NCBI GenBank assembly: GCA_020847735.1
Contig: JADLBL010000026.1
Location: 35,083-99,082 of the forward strand
Direction of reading: 5' to 3'
DNA: 64,000 nt
From: Candidatus Eisenbacteria bacterium
GTDB lineage: Bacteria > Eisenbacteria > RBG-16-71-46
The translations under genes were made by a program, and so were the position numbers. The notes beneath the pieces were generated by a model. It worked only from the letters and a program-made list of their open reading frames with translations. It did no database searches and was not told where the DNA came from. Below are positions 22,872 to 31,835 of this stretch, in pieces; position 1 is the first letter of the stretch; each line of letters starts with the position of its first letter.

Positions 22872-23948
22872 CTAGTCCTCCCGGGCCAGGAACCGGGCGA
22901 GCGTGTCGAACGCCACGCCGAGGTTCGCGATGGGGCAATGCTCGTCGGCACGGTGGCAGAGCTCCGCCAGGCCGGGGCCGTAGTTGAAGGCGGGAATGCC
23001 CGCGGCGGAAAAGCGTGCGACGTCGGTCCAGCCCTGCTTGCCCGCGACCTTCGCGCCGGCGCGGCGCACGAACTCGCTCACGACCGGCTGGTCGAGCGCG
23101 ACGCGGCCGGGCGCCGCCGCATCCACGACCTCGAAACCGAAGGTCTCGGGTACGAGCCGGCGAAGGGCCGCGGTCGCCTGCTCGATCGTCGTGTCGGGCG
23201 TGAAGCGGTGGTTCAGGTTCACGACCATCTCGTCGGGAACCACGTTGCGCGCGCGGCCCGCCCGCACGGTCGTCACCTGCAGCGTCCGGCGGTACTCGAG
23301 GCCCTGGATCTCGACCGGGGTCACCGGGTAGCGCACGATTTCGGACAGCCACGCCGCGCCCTCACCCACCGCGTTGCGGCCGAGCCAGGGTCGCGCCGAA
23401 TGCGCCGAGACGCCCGGCACGCGCACCTCGACGTTCAGGATGCCGTTGCATCCCATTTCGACGTTGAGGTCGGTCGGCTCGAGGACGATCGCGGCCGCCG
23501 CGTCCTTCAGCCACGGGTTCTCGGGCAGCATCCGGCCGAGCCCGTTGCCCGTCGCCGGGCCTTCCTCGGCGTCGTAGAAGACGCACGCGAGATCGAAGCG
23601 CAGCGCCTCCGGGTCGAGCGACTCGACCAGCGCCTGCATCACCGCGACGCCCGCCTTCATGTCGCTCGTTCCGAGCCCGTACAGCCGGTCCCCCTCCCTC
23701 CGCGAGCGTTCGTTGCCCTGCGGCGGCACGGTGTCGAGGTGGCCGACCAGCGTGACGAGCGGCCGGCCGCGCGCCGGCGCGCGCCACAGAACGCCGTTGC
23801 CCGAGCGCGTGACCTCGCCGGTGCCGCGCTCGCGCAGGCGGTTTTCGACGAACGCCGCGATCGCGGCCTCGTTTCCGGTGACGCTCGGGATGTCCACGAG
23901 CGCGGCGAGCTTCTCGGCGATTGCATCGGCGGTCATCACGGGCGGCAC
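22872..23948 (-). CDS. dapE: Succinyl-diaminopimelate desuccinylase (M20 family)
   Basis: A 358-residue M20 metallohydrolase that removes succinate to give LL-DAP. Metal-site blocks are VGHLDTVPP, GTSDMKAGVAVM, FYDAEEGPATGNGLG and LEPTDLNVEMGCNG. The dimerisation domain has GVSAHSARPWLGRNA, and the C-terminal block is NYGPGLAELCHRADEH. I prefer the GTG at 23948 because GAGGAG lies 8 nt upstream of it; the ATG four codons later is an alternative. It heads dapE-dapC-dapD-ATL. A -10-like TACCTT is ~40 nt upstream. Confidence 0.94.
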   Translation of the reverse strand: MPPVMTADAIAEKLAALVDIPSVTGNEAAIAAFVENRLRERGTGEVTRSGNGVLWRAPARGRPLVTLVGHLDTVPPQGNERSRREGDRLYGLGTSDMKAGVAVMQALVESLDPEALRFDLACVFYDAEEGPATGNGLGRMLPENPWLKDAAAAIVLEPTDLNVEMGCNGILNVEVRVPGVSAHSARPWLGRNAVGEGAAWLSEIVRYPVTPVEIQGLEYRRTLQVTTVRAGRARNVVPDEMVVNLNHRFTPDTTIEQATAALRRLVPETFGFEVVDAAAPGRVALDQPVVSEFVRRAGAKVAGKQGWTDVARFSAAGIPAFNYGPGLAELCHRADEHCPIANLGVAFDTLARFLARED

Positions 23949-23987
23949 GCGGGCAACTCCTCGTCGGGAAGGGAAAGGATCGCGGGC

Positions 23988-23997
23988 AAGGTAGCAC
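23988..23997 (-). promoter_or_regulatory. Candidate extended -10 of the dap operon
   Basis: The minus strand reads GGTGCTACCTT, a TGC-extended TACCTT. Transcription from about 23981 gives a ~33-nt leader that contains the GAGGAG site. The hexamer and its flanks are nearly identical to those before the radical SAM gene. Confidence 0.45.
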
Positions 23998-24032
23998 CGC
24001 CCGCGCGGCGCGCGCGAGCGCGGCCGCCCGGG

Positions 24033-24066
24033 GCGTTTCGCCCACGTCAAGTGAGGGGCGAAACGC
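24033..24066. promoter_or_regulatory. 11-bp inverted repeat in the dapE/cytochrome divergent region
   Basis: The arms GCGTTTCGCCC (24033-24043) and GGGCGAAACGC (24056-24066) are perfect complements separated by 12 nt. The repeat sits between two divergent start sites, directly next to the putative -35 of the cytochrome gene, and could be a repressor or activator operator. As RNA it would form a hairpin, but it precedes both predicted transcripts' starts. Confidence 0.45.
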
Positions 24067-24096
24067 TTGCGCGCCGTGCGGCCGCTCGGCCACACT
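24067..24096 (+). promoter_or_regulatory. Weak candidate promoter of the phosphoesterase-cytochrome gene
   Basis: TTGCGC at 24067-24072, an 18-nt spacer and CACACT at 24091-24096. The hexamer ends 8 nt before the ATG, so transcription would start at or beside the start codon. The -10 is a poor match; spacing and position are the support. Confidence 0.3.
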
Positions 24097-24104
24097 TGCG
24101 GGCC

Positions 24105-25607
24105 ATGACTCCGCCCCCGGCGTTCCGGACCTCTTCCTCACCGCGCGCACGCGTGATCGCGCTGCTGGGCGCGGCGCTGCTGATCGCGTTCGCGCTCGAG
24201 CCGCCGGTGCGCGCCTCCTCCGCGACCGCTTCGGGCCCGGTCCCGTCGCCGCGCCCGTCCGCTCCCGCCGACGCGCTCGCGCGCCCGTCGGCCGCCGCCG
24301 CGCCGCTCATCGTGCTCTCCACCTCCGACGTCAAGGGCAAGAGCAGCCCGTGCGGATGCCACACGCCCAAGGGCGGGCTCGCCCGCCGCGCCGCGCTCGC
24401 CGACAGCGTGCGCGCCACGAACCCCAACCTGATCGTGGTGGATACGGGCGGCTACTTCCCCGAGGAAGCCGACTACGAAGCGGCCGCCGTGTTCATGCTG
24501 GAGTCCATGATGAGCCTGGGCACGGACGCCGCGGGCGTCGGCGAGAGCGACCTGCGCTACGGCCTCGGCTTCCTGCGCGCCGGTCTCGCGCGCACGAAGC
24601 TCCCCGTCACGTGCGCGAACCTGCTCGACGCCACGACCGGCAGGCCGGTGTTCCCGCCGTTCCTGCTGAAGACCGTCGGGCGCGCGAAGGTCGGCTTCTT
24701 CGCGCTGCTCGCCCCCTCGGCCGACCTCGGGCCCTCGCGCGATTCCCTGCGTGTCGCCGATCCGCTGGAGTCGGCGTATCGCACGGTCGCGGCGCTGCGG
24801 GAGCGGGGCGCCACGGTCGTGGTGCTGCTCTCGGATCTCGGCAAGATCGACTCCGAGGAAGTGGCCAACTCGATTCCCGGCATCACCCTCGTCATCGCGG
24901 GACACAAGATTCCGCTCTTTCCCGAGGGCCGGCGCGTGGGCGGCGCGGTCGTCGTCTACGGCGGCGAGCAGAGCCAGTACGCCGGCCTCGCGACGATCCC
25001 CCTCGATGCCGCGGGTCGCGCGACGGCGGTCGGGGCCGAAACCGTGATGCTCGGCCCCGAGCGGCGCGAGGAGCCGGCGATGCTGTCGCGCGTGCGCACC
25101 TTCGAGACCGCCTTCAACGAGGAGCTGAAGCAGCGCGAGCGCCAGGAGGCGTTGCGCGCGGTCGCGGGCGAGGGCGGCGACGACGACGAACCGCGCGACC
25201 GCTACCTCGGCGCCGAAGTCTGCGGGCGCTGTCACGGCGCCGAACTGGCGCAATGGAAGACGACCGCGCATGCGCGCGCGTGGGCCACGCTGGTCGAACA
25301 GCACGCCGAAGCCCGCACGGACTGCGTGCGTTGCCACGTGCTCGGCTTCCGCCAGCCGGGCGGGTTCCAGACCGACGACGACGCGCCCCGCCTGGCGAAC
25401 GTGCAGTGCGAGAGCTGCCACGGCATGGGCACGCAGCACGACGCCACGCGTCCGGCCGCGAAACTCACCGAGGCGACCTGCCGGCGCTGCCACGACGACA
25501 CGAGCAGTCCGGCGTTCACGTTCGACGTCTACCAGCCGCACATCCTCCATCGGGCTCCCGCGAACCTGCCGCCGCTGCCGCCGAAGCCCAAGATGGCGAT
25601 GCACTGA
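24105..25607 (+). CDS. Secreted UshA-like phosphoesterase fused to tetraheme cytochrome c (c554-like)
   Basis: A 500-residue protein with an N-terminal signal segment (VIALLGAALLIAFAL). Residues ~65-325 resemble the calcineurin-like fold of 5'-nucleotidase/SoxB proteins: VLSTSDVKGKSSPCGCH, then VVDTGGYFPE, GVGESDLRYG and an IAGHKIPLF-type block. Residues ~365-480 hold four CxxCH heme-binding motifs: CGRCH, CVRCH, CESCH and CRRCH, in the order of a cytochrome c554-type module. An additional SPCGCH near the N-terminus is not a CxxCH. It should be periplasmic and carry electrons; the phosphoesterase metal ligands look incomplete, so that domain may be structural. ygfZ follows 16 nt later. Confidence 0.82.
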   Translation: MTPPPAFRTSSSPRARVIALLGAALLIAFALEPPVRASSATASGPVPSPRPSAPADALARPSAAAAPLIVLSTSDVKGKSSPCGCHTPKGGLARRAALADSVRATNPNLIVVDTGGYFPEEADYEAAAVFMLESMMSLGTDAAGVGESDLRYGLGFLRAGLARTKLPVTCANLLDATTGRPVFPPFLLKTVGRAKVGFFALLAPSADLGPSRDSLRVADPLESAYRTVAALRERGATVVVLLSDLGKIDSEEVANSIPGITLVIAGHKIPLFPEGRRVGGAVVVYGGEQSQYAGLATIPLDAAGRATAVGAETVMLGPERREEPAMLSRVRTFETAFNEELKQRERQEALRAVAGEGGDDDEPRDRYLGAEVCGRCHGAELAQWKTTAHARAWATLVEQHAEARTDCVRCHVLGFRQPGGFQTDDDAPRLANVQCESCHGMGTQHDATRPAAKLTEATCRRCHDDTSSPAFTFDVYQPHILHRAPANLPPLPPKPKMAMH

Positions 25608-25623
25608 GGCCGTGACGCGCACC

Positions 25624-26367
25624 ATGCCCGCCGTCGCCGGATCGCGCACCGCATTGCGGCTCGTGGGCCGCGACGCGCTCTCCCTGCTCCACCGCCTCTC
25701 GACGAACGCCCTGCTCGACCTGCCTCAGGGGGAGGCGCGCGCGACGCTGTTCTGCGACTTCCGGGGCCGGCTGCTGCACCGCGTGCACGTCGTGCACGCG
25801 CCCGGGGGCGCACTCTGGCTGGCGCGTGGCGACGCCGGCGGCGAGGCGCTCGCGGCGTTCCTGGACGGCTTCGTCTTCCGCGAGGACGTCGCGATCGAGG
25901 ACCGCGAAGCGGATTTCGACTGGCGGCTCGCGGGCGTCGAGTGGGGCGGGCCGCTGGAGGAACACCGGCGCATCGCGCTCGGCCTGCCGCGGCACGGCGC
26001 GGAGATCACCGCGGACTTCAATCCCTACGAGGTGAACCTCGCGCACGAAGTGCACCTCGCGAAAGGCTGCTACACCGGCCAGGAGGCGCTGCAGCGGCTG
26101 GTCACCTACGGCAGCGTCCGCCGCCGCCTGGTCCGCTTCGCCGGCGAGGGCGCCGCTCCCGCGGCTCCGCAGGGATTGCGGGCGGAAGGCGGTGGAAACG
26201 GCGGCCCTGCGGGCGTGCTCACCAGTGCCGCGCCATTGCCGGAGGGCGGATGGACGGCGCTCGCGGTGGTGCGCCACGAGGCCGCCGGCCCGCTGCGTCT
26301 CGCGGACGGCCGGCTCCTCGAAACGCCGGTCGAGTTCGGGTCACGGCGCCCGATCGGGCGACCGTAG
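25624..26367 (+). CDS. ygfZ: YgfZ/GcvT-like tetrahydrofolate-dependent iron-sulfur protein factor
   Basis: A 247-residue member of the YgfZ (IBA57-like) family, which helps maintain some iron-sulfur enzymes in a folate-dependent way. The diagnostic motif KGCYTGQE with its conserved Cys is present near residue 150. The N-terminal LLHRLSTNALLDL and LFCDFRGRLL are typical of the GcvT-like fold. In-frame GTG four codons upstream is an alternative start. Iron-sulfur enzymes in this window that might depend on it include SdhB and the radical SAM protein; that link is inference. Confidence 0.9.
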   Translation: MPAVAGSRTALRLVGRDALSLLHRLSTNALLDLPQGEARATLFCDFRGRLLHRVHVVHAPGGALWLARGDAGGEALAAFLDGFVFREDVAIEDREADFDWRLAGVEWGGPLEEHRRIALGLPRHGAEITADFNPYEVNLAHEVHLAKGCYTGQEALQRLVTYGSVRRRLVRFAGEGAAPAAPQGLRAEGGGNGGPAGVLTSAAPLPEGGWTALAVVRHEAAGPLRLADGRLLETPVEFGSRRPIGRP

Positions 26368-26432
26368 GCGCTTCGAATCCGTGTGAGGTCATGTCCACAA
26401 GCTGTTGTTCCTGCGTCCTCTGACGCCGGCGC

Positions 26433-28073
26433 TCAGGCCGCGTCATCGCCCGCGTCGTCGCCTGGATCCCCGCCGCCGCCTTCGCCGCCGGCGTCGCCCG
26501 CGGGAGCGCCGTCGTCCACCACCAGCGCCTCCGTGGTGAGCATGAGCCCCGCGACGCTCACCGCCGACTGCAGCGCGCAGCGCGTGACCTTGGCGGGGTC
26601 CACGATGCCCTGCTCGATCAGGTCCCCCCACCGACCCGAGCGCGCGTTGTAACCGTAGGCGCCCTCGCCGGCGCGCAGGCGCTCGAGGAACTCGGCGCCG
26701 TTCTCGCCCGCGTTCTCGCCGATCTGCCGCGCCGGCGCTTCGAGCCCGGCGAGCAGCACGTCGCGCCCGGAGTTGCGCGCCGCTCCCAGGTCCAGGCGGC
26801 GCACCGCGCGCGCGGCGTGCAGCAGCGCCACGCCGCCTCCCGGCACCACGCCCTCCTCGACCGCCGAGCGCGTGGCCGCCAGCGCGTCCTCGAGTTGCGC
26901 GCGACGCGTGGCGCGCTCGACGTCGGTCACCGCGCCGGCGCGGATCACGGCGACACCGCCGCCGAGGCGGACCAGGCGCGCGCGCAGGCGAGCACGCTCG
27001 CCCTCGTGCCGGCAGGCCGCCAGTTCGCGGTCCAGCGCCAGAACGCGCCCGGCGAGATCCGCGCTGCGGCCTCCGCCCTGCAGGAGCGTGAGCTGCTCGA
27101 GCGACGCGGTCGCGTGCCGCGCCCGTCCGAACCAGCCCGGCTCGAAGTGCGCGGCGGCGCGTCCCATTTCCGGGCCCACGACCGTTCCGCCGGTGAGGAG
27201 CGCGACGTCCTCCAGCGCCTCCCGCCGGTGCGCCGCGATGCCCGGCAGCTTGACGCCCACGGTCGGCACGCGGCCCCGCAGCCGGTTGACCACCATCACC
27301 GCCAGCGCCTCGTCCGACAGCTCGCCGCACAGCAGCAGCAACGGCCGCGACAGGCGGGCGGCGTGCTCGAGCGCGGGAACGACGTCGCCCGCCTGCTCGA
27401 GCGCCCCGTCGAACAGCGCGACCAGCGGATGTTCGAGCGAGGCCTCCATCGTTTCGGTGTCGGTGATGAAGTAGGGCGACGCCAGGCCGCCCTCGAGGCG
27501 CGCCCCCTCGACCACGTCGAGCGTCGTGTCGGTGCCGCGGCCGTCCTCGACGGTCACGACGCCGGCGCGGCCGACCCGCTCGAGCGCGTGCGCGATCAGC
27601 TCGCCGAGCACGCGGTCGCCGGCGGCGATGCGCGCGACGCGCTCGAGGTCGTGGTGCCCGCCGACCGGCCGCGCGATCGCCCGCAGCGCCCGCAGCGCTT
27701 CCTGGGCGGCGAGGTCGAGCCCGCGGTTCAGCGCCACCGGATTGCAGCCGGCGTGGACGGCACGCATGCCCGCTCCGATCATCGCGTGCGCGAGCACGGT
27801 CGCGGTCGAGGTGCCGTCGCCCGCCGCCTGCCCCGCCTGCTGCGCCGCTTCACGCAGCATCTGGACGCCGATGTTCTCGAACGGATCGGGCAGCTCGACT
27901 TCCTGCGCCACCGCCAGACCGTCGCGGGTGATCGTCGGGCCGGCATGCCGGTGCGTGAGCACGACGCTGCGGCCGCGCGGACCGAGCGTGATGCGCACGG
28001 CGCTCGCGAGCTGGTCCACGCCGCGCCACAGCGCGTCGCGAGCGGCGTCGTCGAACCGGACGCGCTTGGGCAT
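26433..28073 (-). CDS. Divergent solitary GroEL-type chaperonin
   Basis: A 546-residue group I chaperonin. ATP-site blocks are kept: LGPRGRSVVLT, GDGTSTATVLA (Asp about residue 86) and LEDALAATRSAVEEGVVPGGG, which holds the hydrolysis Asp. The apical region is present but shows many substitutions; for example PYFITDTETMEASLEHP replaces the usual SPYF-T. The C-terminus ends in an acidic Gly/Asp tail (GGEGGGGDPGDD) in place of GGM repeats. No groES is adjacent, and the gene follows a membrane glycosyltransferase gene by 92 nt. It is probably a secondary GroEL paralogue with specialised clients; a housekeeping groESL is expected elsewhere. Confidence 0.88.
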   Translation of the reverse strand: MPKRVRFDDAARDALWRGVDQLASAVRITLGPRGRSVVLTHRHAGPTITRDGLAVAQEVELPDPFENIGVQMLREAAQQAGQAAGDGTSTATVLAHAMIGAGMRAVHAGCNPVALNRGLDLAAQEALRALRAIARPVGGHHDLERVARIAAGDRVLGELIAHALERVGRAGVVTVEDGRGTDTTLDVVEGARLEGGLASPYFITDTETMEASLEHPLVALFDGALEQAGDVVPALEHAARLSRPLLLLCGELSDEALAVMVVNRLRGRVPTVGVKLPGIAAHRREALEDVALLTGGTVVGPEMGRAAAHFEPGWFGRARHATASLEQLTLLQGGGRSADLAGRVLALDRELAACRHEGERARLRARLVRLGGGVAVIRAGAVTDVERATRRAQLEDALAATRSAVEEGVVPGGGVALLHAARAVRRLDLGAARNSGRDVLLAGLEAPARQIGENAGENGAEFLERLRAGEGAYGYNARSGRWGDLIEQGIVDPAKVTRCALQSAVSVAGLMLTTEALVVDDGAPAGDAGGEGGGGDPGDDAGDDAA

Positions 28074-28165
28074 GGGCGTCCCTCCCGTCCGGCGGCCTCC
28101 ATGGCCGCACGGCTGCCTCCCGGGTATCGGCCGCCTCGAACCCGCGCGCGAGGCCGCTCTCGCGC

Positions 28166-29917
28166 CTACCAGTAGGTGAGCCCCGCCTCGCGAGCGGCGG
28201 CTCGCAGCCGTTCGCTCACCACCGGCCGGCGCCGGGCCTCCGCCAGCCAGCGCGCCATTGCGAGCGAATCGCCCAGGCTGGCGCGACTCACGGCCGCGTT
28301 GTAGGCGGGCTCGGCGTCCCGCGGGAGGGCCGTGGCGACCTTCTCGAACTCCCGCGCCGCCTCCTTCCACGCCCCCGCGTCGGCGAACGTGCGCGCGAGC
28401 GCCATGTGGTCGGCGCCCCAGAGCGGGTTCGCGGCCATCGCGGCGGCGGCGTTCTCGGGACCGGGCACCAGTTCGGTCCAGCCCGCTCCCTCCCGCCACT
28501 TGAAGAAGCGATCCTTCCCGGGGGCGCCCTCGGGCGCGGGCCGCCAGGCGCTGAAGAATCCGGCGCGCAGCGTCGGATCGCCGTACCAGGTCCGCAGCGC
28601 CGGTCCGTCCCCCTGCAGGAAACCGATGTTGTTCGGCAGCGACACGAACCAGAAGCGCGTGTGCGGCTCCGGGTGCGGCGCGATCGCGAGCAACCGGCCT
28701 CGCAGCGTGCCGAGCAGCGCGCCGGCCCGACGCTGGTAGGACGCGTCCCCCCAGTCGGCCGAGGGCGTCGCGTCGCGCGCCGAGGCGGCGAAGCTGAAGA
28801 CGGCGATCGCGGCCACCGCGAGCGCGTCCGGCCGCACCAGCGTCGCGATCGCGAGCCACGCTCCGAGGGCGCCGAACAGTCCGTAGTAGGCATGCCAGCC
28901 GAGGCCGGGCAGCAGCAACGGCAGCCAGCCGCACGCGCACCACGCGAGGCCGAACGGCAGCGCCCCGCGGCGTGCGGCTTCGCGGCGGTCGGCGAACACG
29001 GCGGCCGCGAGAACCAGGCCGGAAAGCAGCAGCGCCGCGGGCAGCGCGCCCAGCAGCGCCGCGCCCCAGCCGCCCTCGGGCGCGAGCCGCGCATCCGCGC
29101 TCGTCAGCGCGAGCGCGCTGCGGCCGAGCGCCAGCGGTCCCGAGAGCTGGAGCGACGCGGGCACCGGCCCGATCTCGACATGCCGCAGCCAGCGGCCGCC
29201 CAGGTGCGGGTGGGCGAGCGCCCACGGCACGGCGATGAGCGCCGCCGGCAGGGCGCGCGCGAACGCCACCACCGGGTCGCGGCGCGCGATCCACGCGTCC
29301 CAGGCGACGAACAGCAGCGGCAGCGGAGCCGCCGTCTCCTTGCTGGCGAGCGCCAGCGCGTAGGCCGCGAACGCCGGCGCGCGGCGTCCCCGGCGCCACG
29401 CGGCGAGTGCCGCGAGCGACCAGACGATCATCCACAGGTCCTGCGAGCCGGCCGACCACAGCAGCGGCAGCGCCCACGCCGACATGGCGGCCGCCGCCGC
29501 GAGCGCGAACGCGGCGCGGGCACGGCCGAGCAGCGAACGCGCGAGATCGTGGAAGAGCGCGAGCGCGAGGAACGCCAACAGCAGGTTCGCGAGGTGAAAC
29601 AGTGGCTCGCTCGGACCGCCCAGGCGCTGCAGGAGCCAGTAGTGCCACTCCCGCGACCACGGCCGCCACCAATGGAAGAACAGCCGGTCGAACCCCCACA
29701 ACGACGCGAACGGGCGGTGCGCGGTCGCGTCGAGGAACACGTAGTCGTCGTTGAGGAACGGCAAGCGGAACGCGTCGCGGTATCGCCACGCGAGCGCGAG
29801 CGCGGCCACCAGCGCCGCGAGCGGGGTCTCGAGCGCCGGACCGCCCGCCGCGGGCGGAGCCGGACGGGAGCCGGGCGCGCCGCGCGATCGCCTCGCGGAG
29901 CGCCCGCCGCGAATCAC
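28166..29917 (-). CDS. Polytopic membrane protein, glycosyltransferase-39/PMT-like with short TPR tail
   Basis: A 583-residue protein with about ten hydrophobic segments. The N-terminal FLNDDYVFLDATAHRP, after the first helix, resembles the acidic loop of lipid-linked-sugar-dependent glycosyltransferases. Several helices and a long C-terminal soluble part follow; residues ~500-583 (DAGAWKEAAREFEKVATALP and following) look like one or two TPR units. It likely moves a sugar from a polyprenyl carrier to an extracytoplasmic acceptor; family is inferred from topology and motif only. GTG start overlaps the TolB-like stop by 4 nt. Confidence 0.72.
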   Translation of the reverse strand: MIRGGRSARRSRGAPGSRPAPPAAGGPALETPLAALVAALALAWRYRDAFRLPFLNDDYVFLDATAHRPFASLWGFDRLFFHWWRPWSREWHYWLLQRLGGPSEPLFHLANLLLAFLALALFHDLARSLLGRARAAFALAAAAAMSAWALPLLWSAGSQDLWMIVWSLAALAAWRRGRRAPAFAAYALALASKETAAPLPLLFVAWDAWIARRDPVVAFARALPAALIAVPWALAHPHLGGRWLRHVEIGPVPASLQLSGPLALGRSALALTSADARLAPEGGWGAALLGALPAALLLSGLVLAAAVFADRREAARRGALPFGLAWCACGWLPLLLPGLGWHAYYGLFGALGAWLAIATLVRPDALAVAAIAVFSFAASARDATPSADWGDASYQRRAGALLGTLRGRLLAIAPHPEPHTRFWFVSLPNNIGFLQGDGPALRTWYGDPTLRAGFFSAWRPAPEGAPGKDRFFKWREGAGWTELVPGPENAAAAMAANPLWGADHMALARTFADAGAWKEAAREFEKVATALPRDAEPAYNAAVSRASLGDSLAMARWLAEARRRPVVSERLRAAAREAGLTYW

Positions 29918-31035
29918 CGCTTCCACTCCGCGAGATAGAGGTTGGTCTCGCCCGGCACGCTGCCGCCGCGGTTCGAACAGAAGACGAGCCAGCGGCCGTC
30001 GGGGCTGAACATCGGGAAGCCGTCGAAGTCCGGGTCGCGCGTGACCGGCACGGGCTCGCCGCCCTTCGCGGCGTCCACCAGGTAGAGGTCGAAGTTGCGG
30101 CCCCGCGGGTTTTCCCAGTTCGAGGAGTAGAGGATCTGGCGGTCGTCGGGTGTGAAGTAGGGAGCGAACGAGGCGCCCGGCTTGTCGGTGAGCTGGCGCT
30201 GCCCGCTGCCGTCGGCGTTCATCACCCAGATGTCCATCTGGCTCGGCTTGACGAGGTCGATCTCGAGCAGGCGGCGGAACTGGTTCACCGACGCCGTGTC
30301 CGTCGCGCGGTCCGTGCGCCAGACGATGCGCCGGCCGTCGTGCGAGAAGAACGCGCCGCCGTCGTAGCCGACGCGGTCGGTGAGCCGCTGCAGTCCGCCG
30401 CCGTCCAGCCGCATCTTGTAGAGGTCCACGTCGCCGTCGCGCTTGGACGTGAACACCAGCCAGCGGCCGTCCGTGGACACGGTGCCTTCGGCGTCGTAGC
30501 CGGGGTGCTGCACGAGCGGCTTCAGGTCGCTGCCGTCGGGCTTCACCGACCAGATGTCGTAGCTCGGATAGATCGCCCAGATGTAGCCGTGGCTCATGTC
30601 CGGGTTCGGCGGGCAGTCGTCGCCCGAAGCGTGCGTGCTCGCGAACAGGATGCGCCGGTCGTGATCGTAGAAGTAGCCGCAGGTCGTGCGGCCCTTGCCG
30701 TTGCTGATCCGGCTCACCGTTCCGCTGGCGAGGTCGTACACGAATTGCTGGTCGCAGCGCGCGTCGCCGACCATGGCCTGGAACGTCAGCTTCGTGCCGT
30801 CGGCGCTCCAGTAGGCCTCGGCGTTCTGGCCTCCGAAGGTGAGCTGCCACAGGTGCGCGAAGCGCGTCTCGCCGGGGCGGATCAGCGAGTCCCGCGCGAC
30901 GGCCGTCGGCGGCACGGGCCGGAACGCCGGCTTCTTCGCCGCGCCGGTCGCGCCGAACGTCGCCGCCGCGAGGACCGCGGCGGTCAGCAGGTGGAGCGGG
31001 GATCCTTTCCTCGAGTTCTTCCGTTCGTGCTTCAC
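29914..31035 (-). CDS. Secreted TolB/PD40-type beta-propeller protein
   Basis: A 373-residue protein with an N-terminal signal segment (LHLLTAAVLAAATFGATGAA) and a series of WD40-like PD40 blades: AEAYWSADGTKLTFQ, AEGTVSTDGRWLVFTSKRDG, GGAFFSHDGRRIVW, APYFTPDDRQILYSS and FPMFSPDGRWLVFCSNRGG. The blades repeat the S-x-DG-R/K-x-hydrophobic pattern of TolB and the tricorn protease. It should lie in the periplasm and bind protein or act as a scaffold; no catalytic domain is present. The GTG start, with GGAGGAG 5 nt upstream, overlaps the coaX stop by 4 nt. Confidence 0.85.
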   Translation of the reverse strand: MKHERKNSRKGSPLHLLTAAVLAAATFGATGAAKKPAFRPVPPTAVARDSLIRPGETRFAHLWQLTFGGQNAEAYWSADGTKLTFQAMVGDARCDQQFVYDLASGTVSRISNGKGRTTCGYFYDHDRRILFASTHASGDDCPPNPDMSHGYIWAIYPSYDIWSVKPDGSDLKPLVQHPGYDAEGTVSTDGRWLVFTSKRDGDVDLYKMRLDGGGLQRLTDRVGYDGGAFFSHDGRRIVWRTDRATDTASVNQFRRLLEIDLVKPSQMDIWVMNADGSGQRQLTDKPGASFAPYFTPDDRQILYSSNWENPRGRNFDLYLVDAAKGGEPVPVTRDPDFDGFPMFSPDGRWLVFCSNRGGSVPGETNLYLAEWKR

Positions 31036-31835
31036 GCAAGCTCCTCCCACAGCAGCCTCATGCCTTTCAGGGTCAACGTCTCGTCCACCAGGTCCACCGT
31101 TTCGCACTCGGGAGCGAGCACCGTGGCGAGTCCGCCGGTGGCGACCACCTTCGGCCGCCCGCCGAGTTCGGCGCGCACGCGCCTCACCAGTGAGTCCACC
31201 AGACCCGCGTTGCCCCACAGCACGCCGATCCGCAGGCACTCCTCCGTCGTCCGGCCGAGCGCGCGTTCGGGCCGCCGCAGGTCCACGCGCGCCAGGCGCG
31301 CGGCGCGGCGGAACAACTCCTCGGAGGCCGTGACCACTCCCGGCGCGATCACCCCGCCCACGTACGCCCCCGCTTTCGAGACGCAGTCGAGCGTCGTCGC
31401 GGTGCCGAGGTCCACGACGATCGCCGGCGTCCCGTACAGCGCCCGAACCGCGTAGGCGTTGGCGATCCGGTCGGCTCCGACCGAGGCCGGATCGGGAACC
31501 TGCACGGGCAGTTTCGTCGCCTCCGCCGTCACCTCGACGGGCGGCCTGCCGGTGACCGCGCGCAGCGCCTCGCGCCACGGCACGGTCAGCGCGGGCACGA
31601 CCGAGCACACGATCGAACCCCAGCCGGCCGCCGGCGTCTTGAGCAGCGCCTCGAGCACGTAGCGCAGTTCGTCGGCGGTGTGCCGGCCGCTCGTCAGGCG
31701 CCAGAAGCCCGCGAGTTCCCGGCCGACGAAGCGCCCGACCGTGGTCTCGCTGTTGCCCACGTCCACCGCGAGCAGCGACGCCCGCGCCGCTGCACGGCTC
31801 GCGGGCCTCGCCGCGCGGCCGCGACGCACCTTCAT
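31032..31835 (-). CDS. coaX: Type III pantothenate kinase
   Basis: A 267-residue ASKHA-fold kinase that phosphorylates pantothenate, the first committed step to CoA. The nucleotide-binding motif is LLAVDVGNSETTVGRF. The substrate blocks are VGADRIANAYA and VDLGTATTLD, then GGVIAPGV. An N-terminal extension of ~20 basic residues precedes the fold. The start ATG has AAGGAGG upstream and overlaps the tatC stop by 4 nt. It works downstream of panB-panC, which lie 14 kb away. Confidence 0.96.
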   Translation of the reverse strand: MKVRRGRAARPASRAAARASLLAVDVGNSETTVGRFVGRELAGFWRLTSGRHTADELRYVLEALLKTPAAGWGSIVCSVVPALTVPWREALRAVTGRPPVEVTAEATKLPVQVPDPASVGADRIANAYAVRALYGTPAIVVDLGTATTLDCVSKAGAYVGGVIAPGVVTASEELFRRAARLARVDLRRPERALGRTTEECLRIGVLWGNAGLVDSLVRRVRAELGGRPKVVATGGLATVLAPECETVDLVDETLTLKGMRLLWEELA

